Shown: positions 44,780 through 56,270, numbered from the stretch's first letter. The stretch is 64,000 bases of DNA from Dermacentor variabilis (GCF_050947875.1 NC_134576.1:56982255-57046254), one strand, 5' to 3'. Program-made: numbers and translations. The notes: generated by a model from the sequence alone, not told the origin.

Positions 44780-45043
44780 GCAGCGAAGGATGGTTTAGAA
44801 CGCGAATGCAGAATTGCTCGGAAATGCGAAATCAAGTATCGTCGTCACAAGCATTGATGTGACAGCAGCGAAACGGTACCATGCCGCTTGCGATTGCGAA
44901 CAGGTGCTCGTAGAAACACTTTTTGCCGGACAAACTGACTGAAGTGACGTGAACAACTTATGGGCACAAATCACCCTTGAACATGCCCCAAAGGATCGGT
45001 GCAACGCTCCCGTAAGATATCGAAAAGAACAAATCCGGCTCCC

Positions 45044-45202
45044 GTCGTATGCGAGTCCCCAGAGCACAGGTCGTCCCACGAACACCGCCCTAGCTCCCAG
45101 CGCCAGTGCCTTGACCACGTCCGCACCTATTTGGACTCCGCTGTCCAAGTACACTTCCATCTTGTCACCAACGGCGGCAACGATCTCGGGCAGGACGTCA
45201 AT
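45044..45202 (-). pseudogene. hydroxyacid oxidase exon with mutated donor
   Basis: A 159-nt minus-strand exon (53 codons) after acceptor TTTCAG. It begins [20 protein letters not shown], then [20 protein letters not shown], then [13 protein letters not shown]. This is the FMN-phosphate-binding part of the alpha-hydroxyacid oxidase barrel. The family motif is DGGVRxGxDVxKALALGA; here it is DSGVQIG, so the Gly is Ser and the FMN-contacting Arg is Gln. The GRP Arg is kept. The frame breaks from the family right after AYD, where a donor is expected, but the intron would start GGGAGC and not GTGAGC. With the SINE in the preceding exon, this argues for a dead gene copy. Confidence 0.82.
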
Positions 45203-45654
45203 CTGAAACATGCTTATGCGAATTCTAAGTAGCACAGAAGCATTGCAGGCCGGTTTGGATGGTTTGCGGTGTGACTGAGGAATGCAAAGACACTTGGTAA
45301 TTTTCACAAAAGCAAATCCTGGCTGGCTCAATTCGTAGAACGGGCGTCTGGCGAAAGAAACTTTTAAGTACTTTCGACATAGCACGCGTGTCTGGAGCGA
45401 AAGCGATAACATGATAGCTGGATGAAAACGACCGCAGGCAAAATGTACAATAACGGACGCGTGACCACTGTCTATTCGTTCTTTCTCTATTCGGTGTGAC
45501 AGATCCCCCGTTTTCTTTGTTTTAGTCAGTTTTCTTCGTTTTAGTAGGTGTTTTACTCATAATCAGGTCGTGGATTTAGCACGTAAAGCGCCGTAGTGGT
45601 TGTAACACACCCAGTAGCGAGGGTGAGAGAAATATGCGAACATTTGCGCCTTGA

Positions 45655-46065
45655 ATATCTGGGTTTATGTAGGCCCTATAGAGGAGAAGTTTCTTTGCCG
45701 ATGTTGTGTGCGTTTGTCCCCTAGGCTTGCCGGCATTGCGGAGTGGGCTCGTGCTTGTTTACGCTCTAACGATGGCTGCCAGCGCCATGAAGCAGGTGAA
45801 GCAGTGGGAACGGACGCCTCATATAGTGACCAGTCGCCCTAGAGGTACGTCGGACGTACGCCAATCTGGAAAGCTAGATGTATGTCGGAAAGACTTTCTC
45901 GCGCCTGCGGCGCTGGTGCTGAGTTAGTCATGCCATAATAAACTTTTCTCACGCCTAACAATGTAAAAACTGAGCTCCACTCAACCCCACCTCGCAATGC
46001 CGGCACGGATAGGGACAAACGCCTACAACACGGGAAAGAAGCTTCTCTTCCGTAGTGCCTAGGCA
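45655..46065. repeat. inverted repeat, ~115-bp arms
   Basis: Arms at about 45655-45772 and 45948-46065. Shared blocks read GAGAAG-TTCTTT, GCGTTTGTCCC and TGCCGGCATTGCG on plus, with the complement on the right. The centre of about 175 bp is unrelated. It is foldback or MITE-like. Confidence 0.75.
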
Positions 46066-47891
46066 GAGTTAAACTTACAATGAGGAAAAGCTCATACATT
46101 TGCCTCCCGTACCCGCTCTTACTCGCGCATTTGCAGAAACGTCCGGTACGTCCGCAAATGCTACGCTCCACTATACTTAATAGCAATTGTACAGTCAACA
46201 CCCGGCCATTCTGCCATCTCGAAAACTATATGTAACGGTTACAGAGTTCGTGCTGCACTTTGTTTTGAAGTCGTAGTTCGTGTTTATGTGAGCGGCTGCA
46301 CGAAGGTGAATTCGGTCACTGCTGCTGCAGTGTTTCCACATTTCAGCGTTTGATAGCGAGTTTCCGCGGTCATCGAGTGAGGTGTGTTCATGTAGACTTG
46401 TCCACGCGTGACACCATGCTTGTGAGTTCCCGGAAAACTTTTTGTGACTACGTAGGGAAAGCTATGGAGGCAAAGCGCGCGCAAGTCAGAGCGCTCCTGA
46501 AAAGAGTCTTGCATTTTATTCTACGTTAGTTTAGGCTGGCGAAGAGGAGGAGGAAAGAGAAAAGAAGAAGGCAGGGAGGTTAACCAGAATAACGTCCGGT
46601 TGGCTACCCTACACCGGGGGAATGGGAAAGGGGAAAGCAAAGATCACAGGGAGAGGCGAAGAGATACATAAACAGCGTATTAGAAAGAATGGAATAAGAG
46701 AGAACACACCACTGAGTGTGAAGCTTGTTTTGTTTTGTGGTTTTCCACTTCAGCGTCAGCGGGTACAATGGAGGACTCTGCGCTTTGCTCGATCGCCGCG
46801 TCCGCCGCCTAAACTTCTGTCCAAACGTCATCACAGCGGCCGATACAGAGTCCATAATAGCGAAGCGCTAGTTTTTCGTTATCAGTGGGCCACGCATGTC
46901 AATTAGGCGCATAAGGCTTGCCACTTCGCAGTGCGTCTTCCGCGCTCTGCCCGTGCCATGGTCGTCGCGGCAGGGAGGAGCACGTGCCGCTGGCACGTCC
47001 TATATGCGCTGCTCCAGAGCAAGAACTTAAGTATAATTTGCAGAATACTTTAAAATAAAACGAATTTCGTTGTAAAAAAGTGCGCTATAAGCACTGGTCT
47101 GCGGCATCTGCCTAACCGCCAACCCCTCGCCACCAACCACCCCCACGATTGTCTCCCCTTGCCAGGAACCCTTCGTGTCAGGCCTTCTAGTGAAGTAAAT
47201 ACGTAAAGAACAACTACTGCAGAAGTCAAAAGGGGATATGATCTAATAATTCAGAAACTACGATAGACGTAGAAATCTTTTTGAAACCTGTGATTGTAAC
47301 AGACCTGTCAGTTCCGATAGGAATATATTGGCGCGGCCCGACAAAAGCCGAAAGGAGGGCAAGCTTAACCCGGAGTATTTAATCACTGTCGCGTTGTTCA
47401 GCTCGGCTATAGGACAAATGGAGCAAAGCGTCGTCCTCTTCAGGTGGTAGTGTGGTATCTAGGGAAAGGCAAATTCCGAGAAGCGAAAGTCCCGAGACGT
47501 CTCAGTCGTAACATATGCGTGGGCACGACACTCGAGAAAATGCGAAAAAGAAGGCATTCATCAACACAACAATAGCCTAGTGATAATCGTCGTCTTCGTC
47601 CATCTTGCTTCTTTCGTTTGCCAGTGCAGCATAGTAGGCTTCAGCGGCAAAGCTGGACCGAGCTCTCCGCTCTTATGCAAATACATTATTGTACTAATAC
47701 TACTCGCTATTTTGTAGATACAAATATTGTCATGTATTATGCGCTATTGTTCTTCTTTTGTTTTATGAAAGTGAGGTGGAAGGAGGTCTGTACAAGTATT
47801 TGACCAAGTTTTAGGAACTTGGAAGTGTTCTTTTTTGTACGCTTTTTGGTCGTAATTGGTCATTGAGGTACTTCAAGTATGATTCACGCAC
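46066..47891. other. oxidase intron; purine-rich repeat inside
   Basis: On the minus strand this lies in the intron between the oxidase exons at 47892 and 45202. 46519-46680 holds a GAGGAGGAAAGA purine tract followed by GGCAGGGAGGTTAACCAGA and CGGTTGGCTACCCTACAC, which I remember as an abundant tick repeat but cannot match within the window. No gene is evident elsewhere. Confidence 0.4.
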
Positions 47892-48244
47892 CGCGGGCGG
47901 AGTTTCATCCAGCCAACCCGCCGTGGTTGCTCAGTGGCTATGGTGTTGGGCTGCTGAGCACGAGGTCGCGGGATCGAATCCCGGCCACGGCGGCCGCATT
48001 TCGATGGGGGCGAAATGCGAAAACACCCGTGTGCTTAGATTTAGGTGCACGTTAAAGAACCCCAGGTGGTCAAAATTTCCGGAGTCCTCCACTACGGCGT
48101 GCGTCATAATCAGAAAGTGGTTTTGGCACGTAAAACCCCAAATATTATATATATCCAGCTGGCGGCCTCCGTGGTTGGACACGATGACGGCCGCTGCGCC
48201 GTGGCGGTGTGCTTGGAGCGCTGCTTCGGCTGCAATACGAGGAA
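47892..48244 (-). pseudogene. hydroxyacid oxidase active-site exon, split by a SINE
   Basis: A minus-strand exon with acceptor CACTAG before 48244 and donor GTGCGT from 47891. The coding parts are 48244-48153 and 47913-47892. It reads VPRIAAEAALQAHRHGAAA, then VIVSNHGGRQLD, then after the SINE ETPPA. The catalytic His and Arg of the family signature SNHGxRQLD are present. In this family the His acts as the base in flavin reduction. The 239-bp family-B SINE lies between the codons for D and E, bounded by ATCCAGC on both sides, so the original exon can be located exactly. The intron phase (0) fits the exon at 45202. Exons further 5' were not found up to 64 kb. The copy cannot make a normal enzyme. 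Confidence 0.85.
47914..48152 (+). mobile_element. tRNA-headed SINE, family B, inserted in oxidase exon
   Basis: Full-length plus-strand copy: head CCGCCGTGGTTGCTCAGTGG, B box GGGATCGAATCCCGG, the conserved body and an AAATATTATATAT tail. Target duplication ATCCAGC is at 47907-47913 and 48153-48159. It is closely similar to the copy at 57816, so insertion is probably recent. Confidence 0.93.
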
Positions 48245-48814
48245 CTAGTGTATAATTGCAGCAGCTTGCGCGATTTTTCAGTTCGCAGCGATAGAAAAAC
48301 CAACGCTTGCGATAAAAACGAAGGCGTGCGTCCCATATCCGCTTTACATGAGTTCGCTATTGCTCTCATTATACGATGCTTGAAGTTTATACTATTCATG
48401 CAACACATCCTACAGCTGCGCTTCGTATTTAGGCGCTTCGATGTGATTATAATAATGCCACCGGGGGTCTCTACGCTATGTCAGAAACGATGAAGAAGTG
48501 GGCACAGGCCACGGGCTAGCCACGTTCTTTTACATCGAAGCTGTTAGCCTCTAGTTTGTCTGGATCTTGCTTGTCCGCGTGCGTGGTCTTCGCACGAAAA
48601 TGTGGGTCGATTCTGGAGACAATCCAAGGCAGCGAGGTGTGCACACTGTTCTGCTTCTCCGAGAGGCATGACATGACGTCATCAGGGGACATCGTCAGTT
48701 GATAAAGACTTCATCGTGGGACGTCAGGTTTCACGCGTTCCGGTGTCAGATTACGTCAATAGGCGATACTATCACGTGACAATGCCGTTATTCTCACATT
48801 ATCAAATTACACTC
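48245..48814. other. upstream oxidase intron or flank; nothing else
   Basis: No exon or repeat recognised. Confidence 0.4.
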
Positions 48815-49405
48815 CCAAGCTATAACGCCTACATCTTGTGTGTAAGTCGTTCTGTACAAATGATTGGACGCAAATTACTCGGAGGAATTCTGTTAGTTCA
48901 AAAACGCATTTGCGCTTCGCGGATCGCCTAGCAAAATGAGGATGTATGCTGCACTTTAGCACTTCAGCACAGCTGCGTGCGTGCCTGACGTATGGATGCA
49001 CACATTGTATCTGTTGTCGATGCATTGGCGCTGTGCCCATCGCATCTGTCCCACAGCATGTCGTGCGATCGTAATTGAGATTGTGGAAACGACCTCCAAA
49101 GCTATACCTCCATCTCGCGGCCATTGCCACTAAAACGGCAGCTGCAAATACCTATACCTAAAACGGCAGCTTTTTTGTCTTTGAGTTTCCGCCTAGCAGA
49201 AATTCATTTATTCTTGAAATATAGTTAGAAACCGAAGCTATAATGTTTGCGCTTGTGTGTAAGTCGTATTTTATTAATTATTTGACGCAATTTACATTGA
49301 AAAGTTAAATTAGTTCAACAAGGCACTTGCGCTTGATGGATGACCTAGAGCAATGAGCACGTCTGCTGCACTTGCGCACACGTGCGTGAGCGCGTGGCGT
49401 ACGTC
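48815..49405 (+). repeat. diverged direct duplication, ~180 bp, period ~415 bp
   Basis: Segments 48815-49000 and 49232-49405 share AAGCTATAA, TTGTGTGTAAGTCGT, TTAGTTCAA-AA-GCA, TTGCGCTT, CTGCTGCACTT and GCGTGCGTG/GCGTGAGCG in order. They differ by many substitutions and small indels. Confidence 0.68.
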
Positions 49406-50111
49406 ACTCGAGGTGGTGGTGCTTGTGTAATGCAGTCAAAGTTAGCAACCGTTTCGCTGTACATACGCTTTCACAAGGGTGAATAGAGGCACACATTTTT
49501 AGGCTAACTGACGAACGAAGAAGAGGTGCGCCAGCTGGATACTGGGTCTTCGTGTCCTGTATCCGCCAAAGTAAAGCTGTCGTTTTACTTTGGTGCGCGA
49601 GAATATATCGCAAAGTGGTGTCTCCGATAAAGAAAGCTGTATCATAGAAAAGGAAGGTGTACAATCAGTGAATTTTACCGGCGCTGACAAATGGGGCAGA
49701 GACTTGGCACACAATGCTTCCTTTTCTGTCTCGCACACCCACGGAGGATCACGCGCTGAAAGGCGAGGAGCACAAGTTCCTGCAAGAAATTTGCCCACTC
49801 GGCCACAAACACGATGATGTCTGTTGAATATGCAGCTCTTCTACTAGGAGAACTCGATCGACGAGATACGTGCGGTATGTGCGACAAGCAAGGAACAGCG
49901 GAAAGTGTGTTGTGTCAGTAGCCAAGACAAGACTGGCTCCACAAGCATACTGTAAGAGCAATACGAGAGATTGGGAAAACATTGTTTTATAGATTGCACA
50001 CATTCTTGAAACTCCGAAAAGGAAGTAGCATTTTCCTTGCTGTCAAAGCACTCGGAATTCTCCCCCCCCCGTACACGGACCAGGACATCGCCTCTAAGAT
50101 TTCCGTATTCG
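49406..50111. other. no recognisable gene
   Basis: Several overlapping minus-strand frames of 70-100 codons. None has a motif I know. A run of nine C lies at 50062-50070. Confidence 0.4.
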
Positions 50112-50420
50112 GACGAATTCACCAACGATTACGATAATCCCTAATGCAAAATTTGAGCGCAGCTCTATACGGGTTTTCATTTCGTCATATATTGGCTGAC
50201 GCAGACGATCTGGCTCGCGCGGCACGTTCCAAATGAAGTAAAGTGTTGCGCGTCTGCCTTGCCAATCGGAAGATCGCGACAGGCCTCACGTTGTTGACGC
50301 GTAGGCACGATTCACAGCCGCCGCCGCAAACAGACGTCCGCTCATGCAGTGCTTTGTTTCCATGCAGAAACGCGCGCTATTCTAGCGCCATATTGTAGCC
50401 ATCCTCTCCGCACAGCCCGT
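50112..50420 (+). repeat. dispersed ~0.5-kb repeat, copy 3
   Basis: CAACGATTACGATAATCCC, GAGCGCAGCTCTATACG, TTTTCATTTCGTCATATATT, GCGGCACGTTCCAAATG and CGCGCGCTATTCTAGCGCC follow the order of copies 1 and 2. The right part of the family is lost or too diverged. Confidence 0.78.
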
Positions 50421-51789
50421 GTTGCGCCGCACTACGCTTTTGTTCTCACTCTTTCGTTCTACCAATGACGAGAGTGGCCCTGGAGCAGTAACGTGGACCT
50501 TCGAATTATTGCAGAGAAGCGACCCTAACAGCGGCAACTTGGCAGCGCCCATACAGCGCCGAACATCCGCTTCGATTCGAATTCGCGTTTGTTACTGGCC
50601 CTCCACCCTGTCAGTAAGAAACAAGCGGCAAAATACGTCATCGCGAAGTCTCATGTTAAGCTGAGGTCAAATAATCAGGGATGTTTTGTCGCAGATATTC
50701 AGAACGGCTGCTTGTTTTCACGCTGCTAGGACTGAAGACATGGCACCAAGCCGTAAAGCTGATTTCATATATATTTACTGGATGGCGCCACATCACTAGC
50801 ATTCGTGAAGCGTGGATGATACGGAAAGCTATGAATGCCTAATTGCTCAGTGCATAATTAATTTATAACTCCTATCTAGCATGGTACGTAATGACGGCAG
50901 CGAGCAAACGTCAAGTAGACAAATAGACGCCGAGCAGACGCCCTGGCGCAGGTGAACAACCTACCTGCCTGCGTAAGGACATTCGTCAGTACTACTTGCT
51001 AAGGAGGCTGCAAGGTAACTGCAGGGAAAGGGTAGAGGTGAACAGAAGCCCTGCTTCCGCATGCATGTAAACGCGGCTGACGGCTATGGCGTCAAATTAT
51101 TTTGTCAATCCACCTACCATGGGGCATGTAACACGATAGCAAGCAGATGCTGAGCAGACGACGCGGCGTGGATGAGCCCGTCTCGAAGGGCATGCGGTCT
51201 TCGTATTGGCTAAGAATTCGTGTAGATTACACAGTGCTGCAGCGAGCTTGTGAGACGGATCTCCTCTTTAATTCTTGTTTGGTCTCAGGGTATAATAAAT
51301 GAAATCGCCTTCTTGCGAATTAGAGAATGCTCCACTGCACTAAAGTAAATTGCAAGATGGTGGACCTATGTCCACCTCTGGCTCCCTGCAGGAGCCATAT
51401 AAGTGGCTCTATCGCCCACGCAGCTGCATTCACCCACGCAGCTTCAACTCAGCGTCGCAACGCCCCTCCGCTCCTCCTCCGCTTTCAGATAAGAGGACGC
51501 ACCTACTTTTTTGAGTGTTCAGTTCGAAACGATTTTTTTGTCCGCCCACTTCGGCTATTTATTTAGGCCACGCTGTAATTGTCACTACCAGATACTATTA
51601 TTACGTGATTTGTAACCTATTTGGATGTCAGACACATACATAATATAACATTGTGCGCGATATGACAGTATGGACCTAGTTCATTCGAACAACGAATGGA
51701 CTACAGCTCACCACACCACGATGTAGTGTAGCAGCTCCCTGCGCAAATGGACGAAACAGCACGTTAGAAACTCTAACACGGAACGTGAG
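50421..51789. other. no recognisable gene
   Basis: GC-moderate, short frames, no repeat shared with the window. Confidence 0.45.
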
Positions 51790-53760
51790 ATAAGAGAACT
51801 CCGAATCTAGTTCAGCAAGTTGCCTGAAACTCCCATTTCAGCGAGGTCGCGGAGAATTTCAAAGCGCCAAGTTGTGCCTCCATGCATATTCCGAATAAAA
51901 AATGCCGATAAGAAGAATTGTTTTTGTACAACAGCATCAGGGATATTAGCCTTGATGAGGACAAGGTGATCTGTTGGGGATCTACCTGCTGTGGAATTCA
52001 CTGTAAGGGGTTTATTTTATTGTTCGTTTTAATAAAACGAAAGTGCTGCCAGTTACGCATTTTCTCAAAGAGTTTGCATATACAACTTGTCACAGCTGCA
52101 TGCCTCTAACTACTGGCCGAGGACGGGTCCTTGCCCTCTTTGAGAATAGGAATCATGATTGCTCCTTTCCACGTGGAGAGACTGTTGCCGGGACAAAATA
52201 TGAAGGTAAATAGTGACAGCAGTGATTTATTTTTTGGTTTTGAGGGTGTGTCAGGTCATTTGTCTCACTTCCTAGAGCGGATTCGTTACAGCACTGAAGT
52301 GAAGACTGAAACTCTGGTATGGTAAATAGACGATTGTATACTTCATTGGCTATATTTTTCCGAGCCAGAGGCTGTCGCTCTCCTTGTCGCTCGCATTCTA
52401 GCAATCTACCTGTGTAATAGGAAGTACTTGAAATATGCTCCAAAGTTGAACATACAGAATCGGCCAGGTCCTCTCTGTCTGACTGCGCATTTAGTAATGG
52501 TAGAGGTTGACTTTGCCGGTTTCGTACTTTGTTCACGCTATTCCAGGCTTTCGGATGGTCATTGTAAGATCATTCCTAGATAGGCATACTTGCGAGCTTG
52601 CCCATTTGGCATGGCGGTGCTTTCTTTTACTTTCAGACGATATTTCCTTTAACATAATCAGGTTTTCTGTAGAGTCGGGAAGGCAGTTTCAAGCCTTATG
52701 TAAATTTATATGGGCTGCCTTCCACTCGTCGTTCCGCCAAGGAACATGTCATTTAGAGGGTGATCCATTCCTTTCAGGATACATATTGACGTCACAGCAA
52801 CCATAAAGAACGTCAAATAGGCCACTCCATCGATGGGAAGTGTATTGGTGTCATCCAAGGTCAAATGTGTGAGCTCCCTCTATGGTTGCCAGTCGGTGGG
52901 GTTGACTTTCCAATAGGTCACATGTTCAGAGCACTCACCACATTTTGTTAACTTTATGACCGCGGGGAAAGGCTCACTCTTGCATAGATCCTTGCATGTT
53001 AGTCACATTCCACTCTAGATACGGCACGAGTGTACTATGCTATGCTAAAATCTATATATTAGAAGGTTTTGTTTGTACCGCTGCAGATTTTGGTCTCTTT
53101 CTTTTTTGTAAGCATGCACCTGTGGAGAAGGCGAAGTTTCTCCTAAGCGCCATCTCGCATCACGACCCGAATCTCCACAAAGAATGATATGTGCATTTCA
53201 CTCTTCTACCACAATATAAAGCTTTGGAACATCTGCAATAAAGCTCTGAAATTCTGTTTTGGAAATTTTGATATCTATTAGGGATGCATAGATAAATAAT
53301 CGTGAATAGTTTATGAAACAGCGCCCCTTCAGCGGCGCTGTATGGCTTTTGTTCGGTGGGCACACACGGCGGTCTTTTGGGTCTGTCTGTAAGAGGAGTG
53401 GCCCGGGGACCAGTAGACCCGGAGTTATGTGTCCCTTCGTGGCTGTGGGCAGATTAACGCTTGCTAATCCTGCTGGGGAGGCTTATGGCATGACCGCCAT
53501 CACGCTGCATGCGAATCGGGTGCCCGCCGAAGGATGTGGCGTGGACTTTCATTTCTATGATTTCTTTCAGTTTTTTCCTCCAGGGGCGCGATCGCGAGTA
53601 GGCGGGTTCGTCTCCTCTACAGGTGGTATAGCGGGTAGCTGAAGGGCAGATGTCACAAGAATGTTCAGTTGATCTAGACTTAGCATAAGGAGCACGCCCT
53701 ATGGGGTTTGCGACCCATTCCCAAAACTCTGACCCCTCAAGCATCGACGAGTATTTGGGA
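51790..53760 (-). pseudogene. Jockey/I-like LINE ORF2, decayed
   Basis: Minus-strand coding remains. Near 53155-53260 an endonuclease relic (LCGDSG, normally GDFN) can be read. Near 52390-52540 is VNKVRNRQSQPLPLLNAQSD, which lies in the linker before the RT. 51807-52001 reads RSPTDHLVLIKANIPDAVVQ then TTWRFEILRDLAEMGVSGN, the RT segment around motif A, with the family FDMEKAYDTTW reduced to IRNMHGGTTW (Asp lost). A Pro-rich ORF with decayed frames lies at 53454-53744. No motif B or C remains at the low-coordinate end. Inactive. Confidence 0.65.
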
Positions 53761-55078
53761 TGTATTGCCTGACGCGCAGGTTACAGTAACCAGCTTCGAT
53801 TGATTGAGGTAGGTTACTGGTGTCGAAAGTAATGGTTATGTGATTGGTAGGTATTTATTGGTCACCTCAGCTTAATTTTATCATTCGAACCTTGAATACT
53901 TTCTGGTCTTGGCATCGTTGAAGTAGTTAGTCTTCCCGAATTTCGAGAAGCTCCTGTTCCGAAGGGACGCCACGCACTGCGTTCATCGACCTGTGTGGTC
54001 CCAGCGAAAGGGGAATGACCCCAAATGCAACAAGTTGCGAGAAATGATGATACTGCATTTTGTCGCCAACTTCGAGAAATAGCTCGGCGAATCTCATCCC
54101 CTTACTTTATAGCGGGATGATTCCTTCCTTTAGATATTTTGCTACGAGCAATTGTGAGATTATTCGGACTGTCTTAGTATTGTGCCGACCTTGTACAACG
54201 TGCTACTTCTAAAAAGAGTGTTTCGGTTGCTCTAGTAGCAGCTTCCGTTGTTTGTATACATTTCTAGTGTATTGCACTTACCTTGAAACAGGTTGCATTG
54301 TTTTTATTTCATATTTTATTATCTGTTATTGCACAAATCTCCAAAACAGCTTCCACTGTCGCATTTTCTATTATGGCTGTAACAATTAAACAGCCCCCCA
54401 GCTTGGACACAGGGATCATCACGTATGTAATAAATAAAACAAGAAATAAGAACTATACTGATCTCTGGAGGCACTTTGAGTGTAAAGATTCTGACAAAAA
54501 CCATCATGCTGAAGCTTATTTAGCTCATTGTAGACCACAATGGGCCAATATTTAGCTTAACAACCAGTACAATTATTGGAACTATGAAAAAAAATCAGTA
54601 TACTTCACAAATGTTTTCCACAATCCCATGAAATATAACCTTGCGCTTTCGCAGCTACTGCCGAGAGATATTGCAATTTCAAATAGATATCAGCATGCAC
54701 ATAATTTGCAGCCTATATATTACGCAACTTCGTTAATGTAGAAAAATTAAACGTGCACAAGGTTATTGTCATAGAATTGCAAAAAGATGTTGAAGTTTAG
54801 TAATTGTTTCTTGTATACTTCCTCTAATTATACAAGCAGTTAAGATAGGTATGGGCACATTGCAGTCTGCAAAGAGCTAAATTAGCTACAGCACGATGCT
54901 TTTTGTGAAAATTTATTACACAAGGAAGTGCCTCCAAAGATGACTATATTTTTCAGTTGTCTAGGACAATTAAAAAAAATATAGTAGCTACACAAGAAAC
55001 TAATGACATAGTTGAAATCTACTTAAAAAATTATGAATGGCAGCGTTTTAAGAAGGTCAGATGAAATAAAGGTCAGCC
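53761..55078. other. no supportable gene
   Basis: A plus-strand frame at 54283-54555 begins with a hydrophobic signal-like stretch (QVALFLFHILLSVIAQ), but it opens at TTG, not ATG, and has no recognisable continuation. It may be part of an exon. The rest is AT-rich. Confidence 0.35.
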
Positions 55079-55090
55079 TAAATAAAATTT

Positions 55091-55332
55091 TAAACCAACG
55101 CAGTTATGGGGGTTTACCTGCCAAAACCACTTTCTGATTATGATGCATGGTGTAGTGGAGGACTACAGAAATTTCGACCACCTGGCAATCTTTAACGTGT
55201 ACGTAAATCTAAGAACACGGGTGTTCTCGCCTTTCACCCCCATCGAAATGCGGCCGCCATGGCCGGAATTCGATCCCACAACCTCGTGCTGAGCAGCCCA
55301 ACACCATAGCCACTAAACAACCACGGCGGGTT
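55091..55332 (-). mobile_element. tRNA-headed SINE, family B, with target duplication
   Basis: A minus-strand copy with full head (CCGTGGTTGTTTAGTGGC, then GGGATCGAATTCCGG, a mutated B box), body and AACCCCCATAA end. It is flanked by TAAATAAAATTT at 55079-55090 and TAAATAAAGTTT at 55333-55344, one mismatch. More diverged than the 47914 and 57816 copies. Confidence 0.88.
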
Positions 55333-55344
55333 TAAATAAAGTTT

Positions 55345-56013
55345 CACTATTGCTAAATTTATTATAGATAAATTGTATATACCACACCCAATCATGGCAA
55401 AGCAGCAGAGCTGGTAATTGTATAGTTTTTAGCAGCCATTAAAGAGCACCTAGTAGATGATACATGTATCTGATAGTGTTGCTACTGTCTGCAGTTTTAA
55501 GCTATTGTGGCTCAAACTGACCTGCCGTTGCCATGCCAGGAGAACCACATACTAATCAGGACATGTAGGTATTCCAAGCGTCTACTACAATGAGAGGGCT
55601 CATGTCTACTACACCGAGAGCGCTCATTGTTGCACAGGTGCAACAATGAGCGGTTGCAAAGGTGCAGCATTGGGATCCTGAAGGTTACATTGAGGAGCCG
55701 TGCATTATGTGATGTGCAACTGCTACCGAGCAATCATGCTGGCATTTTTTTTAGCTGCAGTATCAAAAACAGGTAGTTTTCTATATGAGGGTTGGACGTT
55801 GGGCTAGTTGGCATTGCATTTCGAACACGACACTGTGCATAAAGCAAGGTGAATGAAAGGTGAACAGCACAGCGATTGTCCTTGTCTTATGCACCGTTTC
55901 CTCTTCCAAATATTTGTGCTAGGTCTGCTGAAATTTAGAAGGTAGAATTTTGCACGGAGGCTCCATTATGCCAACATTATTTCATGAAAGGCTTTTTACA
56001 CAGTTAAAGGCTT
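55345..56013. other. no recognisable gene
   Basis: Contains a short repeated GTCTACTACA and an inverted TTGCACAGGTGCAA near 55630. No coding sequence. Confidence 0.4.
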
Positions 56014-56270
56014 TGTCGCAGTTAGCCTCACCAATAGTACTTTGTGGAAGGCATGCGGGTCCCAGCGATTACTCTGGAAGTTCGACGACTGATGTGTAAA
56101 AGCCGACGCGCTTGATCCGCTGATCAGATTTACGACGATCGCCAAGCGTGTTCACCGCTGTCGTTGTGCTATAAGTGTAGCCTGTCTTTGTAGGCACAGG
56201 TTCGCCCAATAAAAGGTAGTTTTGTCTTTCACAGAATTGTTACTGTGTTCAACGCCACCACTACGTGACA
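56014..56270 (+). mobile_element. probable solo LTR, gypsy-like
   Basis: TGTCGCAG...CGTGACA, about 257 bp. Inside are a degenerate TATA site (GTGTAAAAGCC), then a GC-rich leader, then CCCAATAAAAGG (polyadenylation signal) about 60 bases before the end CACCACTACGTGACA. This layout of promoter, leader and signal is that of an LTR, and I recognise the sequence as similar to tick gypsy LTRs. No internal region or primer-binding site adjoins it, so it would be a solo LTR. The left boundary is uncertain, and no 5-bp duplication is visible. Confidence 0.48.

Noticed and set aside
44795..45412. 205-codon frame as a single oxidase protein
   Set aside because: Only 45044-45202 matches the family; the rest is intron on both sides with a canonical acceptor before 45202.
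54283..54555. Small secreted protein with a signal-like start
   Set aside because: The frame opens at TTG, no ATG precedes the hydrophobic stretch, and no splice partner or family match was found.
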